From Marivita sp. (GTDB lineage: Bacteria > Pseudomonadota > Alphaproteobacteria > Rhodobacterales > Rhodobacteraceae), in contig NZ_JAIPUS010000012.1 of the NCBI RefSeq assembly GCF_020055675.1, forward strand, positions 1-64,000: DNA of 64,000 nt. The letters are read 5' to 3'. How positions within the stretch are numbered: the stretch's first letter is position 1; every line of letters starts with the position of its first letter. The translations under genes were made by a program, and so were the position numbers. The notes below the pieces were generated by a model. It worked only from the letters and a program-made list of their open reading frames with translations. It did not search any database and was not told the DNA's origin. Shown in pieces: positions 50,708 through 60,581 of this stretch.

Positions 50708-51978
50708 AGGAACACGAGACGTCTGTGACCCGCGGATGGGTCCTGCATCCTGACATCACCAGCGACCGGTCGCGCCGCCCCGCCGACCCGGCCCTTGAAG
50801 AAGCGGTGTCCCTGGCCGTGGCCCTGCCGGGCCTCGACGTTGTTGGAAGCGATGTTGTTCGCCTGCCGAAACCGCATCCTGGCGCACTCTTCGGTTCGGG
50901 CAAGATCGAAGAGCTTGCGACGCGGTTCAAAGACCACGAGATCGAGCTTGTCATTGTCGATGGCCCGGTCACGCCGGTCCAACAACGCAACCTCGAAAAG
51001 GCCTGGGGGGTCAAGCTGCTGGACCGCACCGGCCTGATCCTCGAGATCTTCAGCGACCGCGCCGCCACCCGCGAGGGTGTGTTGCAGGTCGAAATGGCCG
51101 CGCTCAGCTATCAGCGCACCCGGCTGGTGCGCGCCTGGACGCACCTGGAACGGCAACGCGGCGGGCTCGGATTCGTCGGTGGCCCCGGTGAGACCCAGAT
51201 CGAGGCGGACCGCCGCGCCATCGACGATCAGCTGGTGCGCCTGCGTCGTCAGCTTGACAAGGTGGTCAAGACGCGGGGCCTGCACCGCGCCGCGCGCGCC
51301 AAGGTCCCCTATCCCATCGTGGCGCTGGTGGGCTATACAAACGCCGGAAAATCGACACTCTTCAACCGGCTGACCGGGGCCGAGGTGATGGTCAAGGACA
51401 TGCTTTTCGCTACCCTGGACCCGACCATGCGCGCGGTCAAGCTGCCGGATGGCCCCGAGGTGATCCTGTCGGACACGGTGGGTTTCATCAGCGATCTGCC
51501 GACCGAACTGGTGGCCGCGTTCCGCGCGACGCTGGAAGAGGTGCTTGCAGCCGACCTGATCCTGCATGTGCGCGACATCAGCCATGATGCAACGGATGAA
51601 CAGGCCGACGATGTGCGCGATATCCTCAATTCGCTGGGGGTGACCGAAACAACGCCGCTGCTGGAGGTCTGGAACAAGACCGATGCAATGGCCCCCGAAG
51701 ATCGCGCGGCCGTGCTGGCGCGCGCGGATCGGGATGCGGGGGTCTTTGCCACCTCGGCGCTCACCGGCGACGGATTGGGGCCACTGCTGGCCGCCGTGAA
51801 CCGCAGCCTCGAGGGGGAGCGGCGCGAAGACACGCTCCACCTGGGCTTTGACGAAGGCCGCAAGCGCGCCTGGCTGTTCGACAAGGCACTGGTCGAGGAG
51901 GAAAGCCAGGACGAGACAGGCTACACGCTCAAAGTGCGCTGGTCCGCCAAGGACGCGCGGCAATTCGAGACGCTTTGA
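50704..51978 (+). CDS. hflX: GTPase HflX
   Basis: A 424-residue ribosome-associated GTPase rescuing stalled 70S ribosomes. N-terminal HflX domain with [18 protein letters not shown], then G1 [13 protein letters not shown]3 [10 protein letters not shown] and G4 WNKTD. Start TTG at 50704 overlaps the hfq stop (TTGA); a GTG at 50725 is an alternative. hfq-hflX order is widely conserved. Confidence 0.95.
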   Translation: MKEHETSVTRGWVLHPDITSDRSRRPADPALEEAVSLAVALPGLDVVGSDVVRLPKPHPGALFGSGKIEELATRFKDHEIELVIVDGPVTPVQQRNLEKAWGVKLLDRTGLILEIFSDRAATREGVLQVEMAALSYQRTRLVRAWTHLERQRGGLGFVGGPGETQIEADRRAIDDQLVRLRRQLDKVVKTRGLHRAARAKVPYPIVALVGYTNAGKSTLFNRLTGAEVMVKDMLFATLDPTMRAVKLPDGPEVILSDTVGFISDLPTELVAAFRATLEEVLAADLILHVRDISHDATDEQADDVRDILNSLGVTETTPLLEVWNKTDAMAPEDRAAVLARADRDAGVFATSALTGDGLGPLLAAVNRSLEGERREDTLHLGFDEGRKRAWLFDKALVEEESQDETGYTLKVRWSAKDARQFETL

Positions 51979-52025
51979 GCGGCTCCAGTGTCCCGGCTTC
52001 TCTGGTTCAGAAATATCCCGGGGGA

Positions 52026-52099
52026 GTCGCCCTTGGCGACGGGGGCAGAGCCCCCTTGGCGCGCTTCGCGCGCGCCGGTCGGATGGCCGAAGGCCATCC
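52026..52099. repeat. Four consecutive perfect hairpins (REP-like cluster)
   Basis: In the convergent gap after hflX: GTCGCC/GGCGAC loop CTT (52026-52040), GGGGGC/GCCCCC loop AGA (52041-52055), GGCGCGC/GCGCGCC (52058-52076) and GGATGGCC/GGCCATCC loop GAA (52081-52099), almost without spacers. It may stop transcription from both sides without T runs. Comparable style to 2886-2972. Confidence 0.75.
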
Positions 52100-52107
52100 G
52101 AAGCTTG

Positions 52108-54573
52108 CTAGTCCCGCACCAGCCGCGTCACGCCAACCGATGCCGCACGGGCAAGGTCTGCGTCCAGCGACATCGGTATATATTCGCCACGCCGCCAAAG
52201 CGTGCCCAGATCGTCGTAATGCCGGGACAGGAAATGACCCGACTGGCCCGTTGACAGGATAAAGACCGAACTGTCGGGATCGGCGAAATCATAGACCCCG
52301 CGATAGGCAGCGCCGTGTATGTTCTGGAACGGCGTGTCCCCGTCGCCCGATCCGCGTCCGCGCATCAAGGTGTGATCGCCGCCCGATGTGCTTTGGCGAA
52401 TGTTCACGAAATAGCGCAGGACCGGGACATCCCCGAGCACCGGATGGTCGTGTGCGGCTTGATGCGCGTCGCCCCAGCGCAGCGACTCCAGGGCCGTGCC
52501 ATGGTTTTCCGAGATCCAGACAAGCGCATCGTCCAGCGCCAGGCGGGCGATGTCCGAGCAGGTCTCCTTGACCGCAGACCGGATGACGTCGCACCAGGCG
52601 CTGGCGCCATCCACATCGCGGTACACCCGTTCGATGAACAGTGGCTCGACGCGTGTGAACTCGGTGGCCAGCGGCCCCAGGTCGTCCCGGATCAGCCGAT
52701 CCTGCAAGGCGCGCAGCCATGCGGAATAGATCAGGGGTTCGGGCAGATGTTCGTTCATCTCGCCGTTCCAGTTGGCCAGCAGCTCGAGCGCGCGTTGGCG
52801 CAGGCGGTCGGCTGTGCCCTCGGGGGCGGCTTCGCCGGTGAACCACAGATCCGCACCGATCAACGGCAGCAATCCCCGCGCGGTGATCGACACGGTGTCC
52901 AGCTGCGCTTCGATAAAGCTGTCGCGGGTGTGGACCTCGCGACCTTGCATCAGGCCTTTCCAGCGCATCACCCGCTGGCTGTCCCCCCACTCATGGCTGA
53001 CATGCAAGGGAAAGGGGCGGTCAACGATCTTGTTGTTGGTATTGCCGACGATTCCGCCCGCGGGGTTGCGAAAGACCGGGTTCGCGTCGTTCGGGAAAAT
53101 CCCCTGCCAGCGATTTTCGGCGCGCCAGCCAAAGGAGGGCAATCGCCCCTTGCTTTGATGCGCGGCATCGCGGCGGGGCATGGCGCCGATCATCTTCATG
53201 GCGATGCTGTCGCCGTCGATCACGGTCAGGTTTTGCGACGGTGCGACGTAATCCCGCGACGCGTCCAGTGCCTCGTCCACCGATTGCGCATGCATCAGTG
53301 CGATGGCCGCAGATAACGACGTGTCCTGCGGGCTGAGCGCTGTCCAGGACAGGGCCGCCACGTGATCCGGCGGTGTGACGGCGTTCAGATCGAATTGCGT
53401 GCCCGGCAGCACCGGGCCATTGTCGGTCCAGCGCAGGGTGAGCGTGACTGGGGCGGATTCCTTGATGTTGATGATCGACCGGCGGGTTTCGAAGCGCTTG
53501 TACCCGTCCGGGGTGCGGTATTCCTCGCGGTTGTCTGGGTTAAGCTCTTCGAGAAACAGGTCCTGATCGTCCAGATAGGACGAGGTCAGCCCCCAGGCGA
53601 TCGCGTCTGACCGTCCCGCCATGATCGCCGGGATGCCGGGGATCGATGCGCCGATGACCCCGCCGGAAGACAGTTGCATGCGCGCGAGATACCAGGTCGC
53701 GGGGGCAGAGAATTTCAGGTGCGGGTCATTGGCCATCAGGGTCGAGCCCGTCGCCGACCGCGAGGCATCGGCCGCCCATGCGTTCGATGCGCCGGCGAGG
53801 CCGCGTCGGGCCACCGGCCAGAACAGGGGGTCCGGACCGTTGTCGGCGAATTGGGTCTGCGGTGGCAGCTCGGGCATCAGGGACGCGTACTCGGGAAGTG
53901 CAGCAACACCTTGGCCGGGGATGTCGGGCAGCAGGTCGGCCAAGCGGGTCTCATCGGGCAGGAACAGGGCCAGGCGCGCGCGCAGCACCTCTTCGTTGAT
54001 GTGACTGGACAGCTGCAACGCCATCAGTTTCACCAAGGCAATCGAATCTGCCGGTTGCCACTGGGCAAGCGGGGCGTTGAAGACAAAGAACTCGGGAGCT
54101 CCGCGGCCAAGGCTGTCGCGGTTGATCTCGGTGATGCGGGCATTCACGCCGGCGGAATAGGCGTCCAGAGCGTCGCGCGTGCGCGCGTCCTGCGCATCCA
54201 CCGACCGGACCGCCTGCGTATGGATATCCAGCCTGCGCAGCAGCTTGTCCGTCTCCACCGTGCGGGAGCCGAAGATTTCTGACAGCCGTCCCTGCGCGGT
54301 GCGGCGCAGCAGCGTCATTTGCCAAAGACGGTCCTGCGCATGGGCATAGCCAAGCGCGAAGAACGCGTCGCGGTCCGAGGCGGGAAAGATGTGCGGCACG
54401 CCCGAGTTGTCGCGCACGATTTCGACGTCGGCGGTCACGCCGGAGACCGTAACTGTCTTGTCGTATTCGGGCAGGGACCGCGACGCGAGATAGTAGACCG
54501 TCAGAACGCCGAGGGTGCCCAGAACAAGGGCTGCGGTGGTCAGCCACACCAATGCTCTGAAGATCACGGCCAC
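52108..54573 (-). CDS. Penicillin acylase family protein
   Basis: An 821-residue exported Ntn-hydrolase precursor. Membrane/signal helix at residues 5-30 (ALVWLTTAALVLGTLGVLTVYYLA), alpha chain (VEIVRDNSGVPHI, ALGYAHAQDRLWQM), then the autocleavage site before Ser263 in GLAGASNAWA, which becomes the N-terminal nucleophile of the beta chain (NDPHLKFSAPATWYL...). Relatives hydrolyse acyl-homoserine lactones or amides, so quorum-signal breakdown is possible, not shown. GTG at 54573 (reads MAVIFRALVW) matches the usual family start; GTG codons lie upstream and two codons downstream. Confidence 0.9.
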   Translation of the reverse strand: MAVIFRALVWLTTAALVLGTLGVLTVYYLASRSLPEYDKTVTVSGVTADVEIVRDNSGVPHIFPASDRDAFFALGYAHAQDRLWQMTLLRRTAQGRLSEIFGSRTVETDKLLRRLDIHTQAVRSVDAQDARTRDALDAYSAGVNARITEINRDSLGRGAPEFFVFNAPLAQWQPADSIALVKLMALQLSSHINEEVLRARLALFLPDETRLADLLPDIPGQGVAALPEYASLMPELPPQTQFADNGPDPLFWPVARRGLAGASNAWAADASRSATGSTLMANDPHLKFSAPATWYLARMQLSSGGVIGASIPGIPAIMAGRSDAIAWGLTSSYLDDQDLFLEELNPDNREEYRTPDGYKRFETRRSIINIKESAPVTLTLRWTDNGPVLPGTQFDLNAVTPPDHVAALSWTALSPQDTSLSAAIALMHAQSVDEALDASRDYVAPSQNLTVIDGDSIAMKMIGAMPRRDAAHQSKGRLPSFGWRAENRWQGIFPNDANPVFRNPAGGIVGNTNNKIVDRPFPLHVSHEWGDSQRVMRWKGLMQGREVHTRDSFIEAQLDTVSITARGLLPLIGADLWFTGEAAPEGTADRLRQRALELLANWNGEMNEHLPEPLIYSAWLRALQDRLIRDDLGPLATEFTRVEPLFIERVYRDVDGASAWCDVIRSAVKETCSDIARLALDDALVWISENHGTALESLRWGDAHQAAHDHPVLGDVPVLRYFVNIRQSTSGGDHTLMRGRGSGDGDTPFQNIHGAAYRGVYDFADPDSSVFILSTGQSGHFLSRHYDDLGTLWRRGEYIPMSLDADLARAASVGVTRLVRD

Positions 54574-54730
54574 GTCGTCTTTACCTTTCAAACCGGGACA
54601 CAGGCCCGCTTGCACCGTCCTGCGAAGGGCCTACAGAACACGCAGCCCCTTGCCAAGGGGGCGGCGCGGCGTCAGGTAAAGACCGCAAGAGTTTACCACG
54701 CAAGACACCAGGGAAAAGGGAGCACGCGAC

Positions 54731-55603
54731 ATGGCAAAGCTGGCATTTTTGGGATTGGGGGTCATGGGGTATCCAATGGCGGGACACCTTGTGAAAGCGG
54801 GCCATGACGTGACAGTGTTCAACCGAACGACGTCCAAGGCCGAGGCCTGGGTCGACGCACATGGTGGCGCGCACGAAGTGACACCGCGCAAGGCGGCCCA
54901 GGGGTGCGATTTCGTGATGTCCTGTGTCGGCAATGACGGCGACCTGCGCAGCGTCTGTCTGGGCGAGGAGGGTGCCTTTGCCGGAATGCCCGATGGCAGT
55001 GTCTTTGTTGATCACACCACGGTGTCTGCCAAGGTCACCCGAGAGCTGTTCGATGCGGCGGCGGCCAAGGGCATTGCCTTTGTCGATGCGCCGATCTCGG
55101 GCGGCCAGGCCGGCGCGGAGAACGGTGCGTTGTCGGTCATGTGTGGCGGCGAACAGGATGCCTATGACAGGGCGGAGCCGGTCATCGGCGCCTATGCGCG
55201 GATTTGCCGGCGTATTGGCGACAGCGGTGCCGGGCAGATGACCAAGATGTGCAACCAGATCGCGATCGCCGGTCTGGTTCAGGGCCTGAGCGAATCACTG
55301 CATTTTGCCGAAAAAGCGGGGCTTGACGGCCGTGCCGTGGTCGAGGTGATCAGCCAGGGTGCGGCCGGGTCCTGGCAGATGCAGAACCGCCATGAGACGA
55401 TGCTGGAGGACGCGTTCGAGCACGGGTTTGCCGTTGACTGGATGCGCAAGGATCTGGGTATTTGCCTTGATGCAGGCGACGAGGTCGGCGCGTCCTTGCC
55501 TGTGACGGCGCTTGTCGATCAGTTCTACAAGGATGTGCAAAAACTTGGCGGCGGTCGCTGGGACACATCGAGCCTGATCAAGCGCCTGCGCGCGATGGGC
55601 TGA
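54731..55603 (+). CDS. Beta-hydroxyacid dehydrogenase (3-hydroxyisobutyrate dehydrogenase family)
   Basis: A 290-residue NAD(P)-dependent enzyme. Rossmann start FLGLGVMGYPMAGHL, NRTTSKA cofactor loop, substrate loop DAPISGGQAGAENGALSVMCGG, catalytic Lys in GAGQMTKMCNQI and KDLGICLDAG. Could be 3-hydroxyisobutyrate, tartronate-semialdehyde or glyoxylate reductase; NRT after the second strand suggests NADP preference. ATG at 54731. Confidence 0.9.
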   Translation: MAKLAFLGLGVMGYPMAGHLVKAGHDVTVFNRTTSKAEAWVDAHGGAHEVTPRKAAQGCDFVMSCVGNDGDLRSVCLGEEGAFAGMPDGSVFVDHTTVSAKVTRELFDAAAAKGIAFVDAPISGGQAGAENGALSVMCGGEQDAYDRAEPVIGAYARICRRIGDSGAGQMTKMCNQIAIAGLVQGLSESLHFAEKAGLDGRAVVEVISQGAAGSWQMQNRHETMLEDAFEHGFAVDWMRKDLGICLDAGDEVGASLPVTALVDQFYKDVQKLGGGRWDTSSLIKRLRAMG

Positions 55604-55660
55604 TGCCGGGTGGTGGATGCGTCGGTGCATCCACCGTTTCCGGTGACGGAAACGGGCCCG

Positions 55661-56362
55661 CTATTCGGTATCGGTGCCGCGCAGCGCGAGGATCGCCATG
55701 ATGCCGATCCCGCACAGCCCAACCACCGCGATATTGATGGGGGCCGTGTTGGCCACGATCACGCCAACCAGGGCCCAGATGACGGTGATGCCGTATTCCG
55801 GAGCCCGGTGCAGGCGATACTGGGCGACAAGCGCGATCACCAGTCCCACCGACAGCGCGACAATGGCCGACCATGTGCCGCTGAGCAGGCCATAGCCCCC
55901 CAGCAAGAGGCCGATGGAGACCGAGGAGGCGGCTGTCAGCCAACCGGCATAGATGGCCACCGGTGTTTGCTGGAGCCAACGGTCGGTGTCACCGACGCGA
56001 AACAGGCTGACAAAGGCCGCAGCCAGCATGATCCAGATCAGCACGGTCGCCATGACGGGTGACAGCGTGGCCACTGGCAGCCAGGTTGCCCCGACAGCCA
56101 GGCTCAGCACCAGCGGCGGGCGCATTGCGGCCCAGTCGGGATCGTCCGAGCGTCTGAGCAACCCGAACGCCGCCCCGACAATAAGCCAGAGATAGATCAG
56201 CCCCCAGATCGAGAAGGCATAGCCGGCGGGCTGCACCGGTGGATCATCCTGCGGCACGGGGAACTGGTCGGGTTCAAAGCCATTGAACCCGGAGGTAAAC
56301 CACGGGGATGCCGCGAAACACAGTGCCGCGAGAAGAACCAATCCTGCCCAGACGCGTGTCAT
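55661..56362 (-). CDS. TspO/MBR-like tryptophan-rich membrane protein
   Basis: A 233-residue membrane protein with six or seven helices. QPAGYAFSIWGLIYLWLIVGAAFGLL matches the entry motif of TspO/MBR-like proteins; the rest is longer than classical five-helix TspO (about 160 residues). Function in this long group is unknown. It begins two bases after serS ends on the same strand side, so it is downstream-neighbour of nothing obvious; its ATG at 56362 is three bases from the serS stop. Confidence 0.6.
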   Translation of the reverse strand: MTRVWAGLVLLAALCFAASPWFTSGFNGFEPDQFPVPQDDPPVQPAGYAFSIWGLIYLWLIVGAAFGLLRRSDDPDWAAMRPPLVLSLAVGATWLPVATLSPVMATVLIWIMLAAAFVSLFRVGDTDRWLQQTPVAIYAGWLTAASSVSIGLLLGGYGLLSGTWSAIVALSVGLVIALVAQYRLHRAPEYGITVIWALVGVIVANTAPINIAVVGLCGIGIMAILALRGTDTE

Positions 56363-56364
56363 AG

Positions 56365-57657
56365 CTACTCCATTCTACCATCTGCCGAGATCCGGGTCTT
56401 GCCCCCGAGCCACGGATGCAGGGCCTCCGGCAAAGTCACCGAGCCGTCGGCCTCTTGTCCATTTTCCAGAACCGCGATCAGGCAGCGCCCGACGGCAAGC
56501 CCCGATCCGTTGAGCGTGTGGACGAAATCCGGCTTGCCGCCGCCGGACGGCTTGAAGCGGGCATTCATGCGCCGCGCCTGGAAGTCGCCACAGACCGAGA
56601 CCGAGCTGATCTCGCGGTAGGCGTTCTGACCGGGCAGCCAGACCTCGATGTCATGGGTCCGCCGGGCGCCGAAGCCCATGTCGCCGGTGCACAGCACGAC
56701 CGTCCGATAAGGCAGGCCAAGCCGTTCAAGGATGCCTTGCGCGCATCCGGTCATCCGGTCCAGCTCGGCGCGGCTGTGATCGGGATGGGTGATCGACACC
56801 ATCTCGACCTTTTCGAACTGGTGCTGGCGCAGCATTCCGGCGGTGTCGCGCCCGGCGCTGCCCGCCTCTGAGCGGAAGCATTGCGTGTGCGCGACGTAGC
56901 GGCGGGGCAGGCTGTCTTCGTCCACGGTCTCGCCATTGACGATATTGGTCAGAGTGACCTCGGCGGTAGGCACCAGCCACCAGCCATTGGTGGTTCTGTA
57001 GCTGTCCTCGCCAAATTTCGGCAACTGGCCTGTGCCCAGCATCATCTCGTCGCGCACCAGCACCGGTGTCCAGGTCTCGGCCAGCCCGTTTTCGCCGATA
57101 TGCGTGTCCAGCATGAACTGCGCCAGCGCGCGATGCACGCGGGCCACCGCGCCGGACATCACGACAAAGCGCGATCCCGACAGCTTGGCGGCGGTCTCGA
57201 AATCCATGCCGGGTTGAACGCCCGCGATGTCGTAATGCTCTTTCGGCTGGAAATCGAACGTGCGCGCCGTGCCCCAGTCATAGATCTGCACGTTGTCTTC
57301 TTCGTCGGTACCGCCGGGCACATCGTCGAAGGGCAGGTTGGGCAGACCCAGCAGCAGGGTTTGCAGCGTCTCGTCCATTTCCTTGGCGCGGGCCTGCATC
57401 TCTGCAACCGCGGTCTTCTTGGCGGAGACCTCGTCCCGCAGGCGCTGGAACGCGGCATCGTCGCCCGACGCTTTTGCCTTGCCGATTTCCTTGGCGGCGC
57501 GGTTCTGATCGGCCTGCGCGGTTTCGGCTTCGAGAATCGCCGCGCGACGTGCCTCGTCGATCCGAAGCACTTCGGACGAAACCGGCTCCAATCCACGGCG
57601 CGACAGGGCAGCGTCAAACGCGGCGGGGGCCTCGCGGATGGCTCGGATGTCATGCAT
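56365..57657 (-). CDS. serS: Serine--tRNA ligase
   Basis: A 430-residue class II synthetase. N-terminal coiled-coil arm (about 30-105) that holds the tRNA long variable arm; motif 2 [27 protein letters not shown] and motif 3 [16 protein letters not shown] are intact, with [10 protein letters not shown] for serine binding. ATG at 57657. Confidence 0.97.
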   Translation of the reverse strand: MHDIRAIREAPAAFDAALSRRGLEPVSSEVLRIDEARRAAILEAETAQADQNRAAKEIGKAKASGDDAAFQRLRDEVSAKKTAVAEMQARAKEMDETLQTLLLGLPNLPFDDVPGGTDEEDNVQIYDWGTARTFDFQPKEHYDIAGVQPGMDFETAAKLSGSRFVVMSGAVARVHRALAQFMLDTHIGENGLAETWTPVLVRDEMMLGTGQLPKFGEDSYRTTNGWWLVPTAEVTLTNIVNGETVDEDSLPRRYVAHTQCFRSEAGSAGRDTAGMLRQHQFEKVEMVSITHPDHSRAELDRMTGCAQGILERLGLPYRTVVLCTGDMGFGARRTHDIEVWLPGQNAYREISSVSVCGDFQARRMNARFKPSGGGKPDFVHTLNGSGLAVGRCLIAVLENGQEADGSVTLPEALHPWLGGKTRISADGRME

Positions 57658-57729
57658 GGGTCTCGTCCTTCTGACTCGCATCTGTGTTGCCGCGCCTTAT
57701 GCACCGGAATGCAATGCTTTGGTAGGGGG

Positions 57730-58389
57730 TCAGCGCGATAGCAGCCGCGATACCGGAACCGCCAATGCGCCGGGCTGTCCCATGGCGCTGATCACCGCGG
57801 TGACGGTCCATTCCGCGCCGGCCCTGGCCATGACCGGCCCCCCGGAATTTCCCGGCAAAACCGGGCAGTCGAGGCGCAACAGCGCCGATGCGAAGCGGCC
57901 CGTGCAGGTAAACGACGCGCTGAGCATATGTGGCCGGCGGTTCGAATAGCCGATGACGGCAAACGGCGGTCCGGCAGCGTCGCGATCGACGCGCAGCGGT
58001 GCGACCGTGGACGGGCGCGCCAGGGTCAGCAGCGCGACATCGTAGCGAATATCGAGCGTGCCATCTGCATAGGCGCGGGGATGCACCCAGATTGATGCGC
58101 CATCCACGCTGTCGGCGGCCGTCCCGCGCATCCAGCCCGCGACGAAGGTGATGTCTTCGGGGCGGGGGCCGAGCCCATCCACACCGGACACGCAATGCGC
58201 CGCCGTCAGAACGGTGTCGGGCGCAATCAGCGCCCCGGTGCACATGTCCCGTGTGCGGTAGCCGGCGGTGTTGATCCGGCCAATGGCCTGCCACGCCGCG
58301 TGATCATCGGCCGGCAGGACGGGCAGGTCCTGCGCCCGCACGACAGGGGCGAGGCAAACAAGCAAAGCAGCGACAAGACACCGGACCAT
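57730..58389 (-). CDS. Secreted trypsin-like serine protease
   Basis: A 219-residue protein with signal peptide MVRCLVAALLVCLAPVVRA. Chymotrypsin-fold triad: His in LTAAHCVSG, Asp in IRYDVALLTL, Ser in VLPGNSGGPVM. Disulfide-capable cysteines in MCTGALI and SFTCTGRF...LDCPV. No PDZ domain, so not DegP-like. ATG at 58389; the frame extends to 58506 into the yajC promoter region without similarity. Confidence 0.88.
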   Translation of the reverse strand: MVRCLVAALLVCLAPVVRAQDLPVLPADDHAAWQAIGRINTAGYRTRDMCTGALIAPDTVLTAAHCVSGVDGLGPRPEDITFVAGWMRGTAADSVDGASIWVHPRAYADGTLDIRYDVALLTLARPSTVAPLRVDRDAAGPPFAVIGYSNRRPHMLSASFTCTGRFASALLRLDCPVLPGNSGGPVMARAGAEWTVTAVISAMGQPGALAVPVSRLLSR

Positions 58390-58584
58390 GGCGCGATGTA
58401 AGACGCAATTTGCCCTCAGCCACAAGGCATGCTGTCCCGGCCGCGGCCGAATTTCGCCCGTTGCGCCATCGGCCCGTGCGCGCGTCGAAGCCGCCTTGCA
58501 AAGCATGGCACGGCAACATAGGTTCCGCGCAAATTACCGGTCTGACATGCGGGGTGTGCCCCGCCATCTTCAAGGAGCACGCTC

Positions 58585-58872
58585 ATGGACGGCAACGCCA
58601 TTGCCCAGTTTATCCCGCTTATCCTGATTTTCGCGATCATGTATTTCCTGCTGATCCGTCCGCAGCAGAAAAAGATGAAAGAGCATCAGAAAATGGTCGA
58701 AAACCTGCGCCGCGGCGACGTTGTCGTGACCCAGGGCGGGTTGATCGGCAAGGTGATCAAGGTGAAGGAAAACAACGAGCTGGATGTCGAAATCGCAGAT
58801 GGTGTGAAGGTGCGCGTGGTGCAGAGCACCATCGCTCAGGTCACCTCCAAGACAGAGCCGGCCAACACCTGA
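58585..58872 (+). CDS. yajC: Preprotein translocase subunit YajC
   Basis: A 95-residue single-helix protein: helix FIPLILIFAIMYFLLIRPQQKK followed by the SH3-like soluble part LRRGDVVVTQGGLIGKVIKVKENNELDVEIADGVKVRVVQSTI. Forms the SecDF-YajC accessory complex. GGAGCACGCTC precedes the ATG. First gene of the secDF-ccm run. Confidence 0.96.
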   Translation: MDGNAIAQFIPLILIFAIMYFLLIRPQQKKMKEHQKMVENLRRGDVVVTQGGLIGKVIKVKENNELDVEIADGVKVRVVQSTIAQVTSKTEPANT

Positions 58873-58904
58873 TTCCTTCCTGAACCGCATCGGATCATCC
58901 GCCC

Positions 58905-60563
58905 ATGTTGCAGATCGACCTATGGAAGCGCATCCTGATCTGGGCCACTGTAGCGGTGGGTCTGGGGCTGGCGCTTCCCAATCTATTTTATCCGCGTGTC
59001 GAGCAGCATAACGATGCCGTTGCGGCCATCGAACAATCTGGCGAGACGCCCGAACGGCTGGCGCAGAGCGCCGGCTGGCCCGACTTCCTGCCCTCTGGCC
59101 TGGTAAACCTGGGCCTTGACTTGCGTGGCGGGGCGCATCTTCTGGCAGAGGTGAAGGTCGAGGACGTCTATGCATCGCGGCTTGAGGCGTTGTGGCCGGA
59201 TGTGCGCGACGTCTTGCGCCCAGAGCGGGCGACCGTTGGCACAATCCGCCTTCAGGAGTCCGATCCCGGAGAGCTGCGGGTAAGCATTTCACAACCCGAA
59301 GGCATGGAGCGTGCGCTTCAGCTGGTGCGCGGGTTGGCGCAGCCCGTGGCGTCGCTTAGCGGGTCGGTGAGCAACGATCTGACCGTGCGCGCCGACGGGT
59401 CGGACATCGTCGTGACCCTGTCGGAGGCTGAACAGATCGCCACCGATGAACGCACGATGCAGCAAAGCCTTGAAATCATCCGCCGCCGCATCGACGAGGT
59501 CGGCACGCGCGAGCCGACGATCCAGCGGCAGGGCAGCGACCGGATCCTGATCCAGGTGCCGGGAATCGGCTCCGCCGCCGAGTTGAAAGAGATCATCGGC
59601 ACCACCGCACAGCTGACATTCCAGCCGGTTGTGGGGCGCACGGATGATGCCGATGCGCGCGCCGGTGTCGGCAACGAGATCCTGCCTTACCTGGACCAGG
59701 ACGGATATGTCATCCTGGAACAAGCGCCCGTCGTGACCGGTGATGAATTGGTCGATGCGCAGCCGGCCTTCGATCAGAACGGCCGTCCGGCTGTCAATTT
59801 CCGGTTCAATCCGGCTGGTGCGCGGGACTTCGGGGATTACACGGCGGCCAATGTTGGCAATCCGTTCGCCATCGTGCTGGACAACGAGGTTCTGTCCGAC
59901 CCGGTGATCCAGAGCCATATTCCGGGGGGGTCGGGGATCATCACCGGCAATTTCACCGTCGAGGAGAGCACCCAACTGGCGGTGCTGCTGCGCGCCGGTG
60001 CCCTGCCTGCCGGCATGGATTTCCTGGAAGAGCGGACCATCGGCCCGGAACTGGGCCAGGACAGCATCGAGGCCGGGCGCATTGCGACCATCATCGCCTT
60101 TGTCGCTGTGCTTGTGTTCATGGGGCTCAGTTACGGGCTGTTCGGGCTTTTTGCCAATACGGCGCTGATCATCAACATCGGGCTGATCTTCGGGTTGCTG
60201 AGCCTGATCGGCGCAACGCTCACGCTGCCCGGTATCGCGGGGATCGTGTTGACGGTCGGCATGGCGGTGGATGCCAACGTGCTGATCTTTGAAAGGATCC
60301 GCGAGGAATTGAAGACCGCCAAGGGACCGGCCCGCGCCATCGAGCTGGGCTACGAAAAGGCGCTGTCGGCCATTCTGGACGCCAATATTACCACGTTCAT
60401 CACGGCGACGATCCTTTTTGTCATGGGCTCTGGCCCGGTGCGCGGCTTTGCGATCACGCTGGGCCTGGGGATCCTGACATCGGTCTTCACCGCCATCTTT
60501 GTCACCCGGCTTCTGATCGTGATGTGGTTTGAACGCCGTCGCCCCAAGACAATCGAAGTTTAG
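58905..60563 (+). CDS. secD: Protein translocase subunit SecD
   Basis: A 552-residue RND-superfamily protein using the proton gradient to aid export. One N-terminal helix, large periplasmic domain (LGLDLRGGAHLLAEV, RIDEVGTREPTIQRQG), and five C-terminal helices with AVDANVLIFERIREE and ANITTFITATILF. Lacks nothing obvious compared with the family. Confidence 0.97.
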   Translation: MLQIDLWKRILIWATVAVGLGLALPNLFYPRVEQHNDAVAAIEQSGETPERLAQSAGWPDFLPSGLVNLGLDLRGGAHLLAEVKVEDVYASRLEALWPDVRDVLRPERATVGTIRLQESDPGELRVSISQPEGMERALQLVRGLAQPVASLSGSVSNDLTVRADGSDIVVTLSEAEQIATDERTMQQSLEIIRRRIDEVGTREPTIQRQGSDRILIQVPGIGSAAELKEIIGTTAQLTFQPVVGRTDDADARAGVGNEILPYLDQDGYVILEQAPVVTGDELVDAQPAFDQNGRPAVNFRFNPAGARDFGDYTAANVGNPFAIVLDNEVLSDPVIQSHIPGGSGIITGNFTVEESTQLAVLLRAGALPAGMDFLEERTIGPELGQDSIEAGRIATIIAFVAVLVFMGLSYGLFGLFANTALIINIGLIFGLLSLIGATLTLPGIAGIVLTVGMAVDANVLIFERIREELKTAKGPARAIELGYEKALSAILDANITTFITATILFVMGSGPVRGFAITLGLGILTSVFTAIFVTRLLIVMWFERRRPKTIEV

Positions 60564-60581
60564 AGAAGGGCTCGGCCTGAT

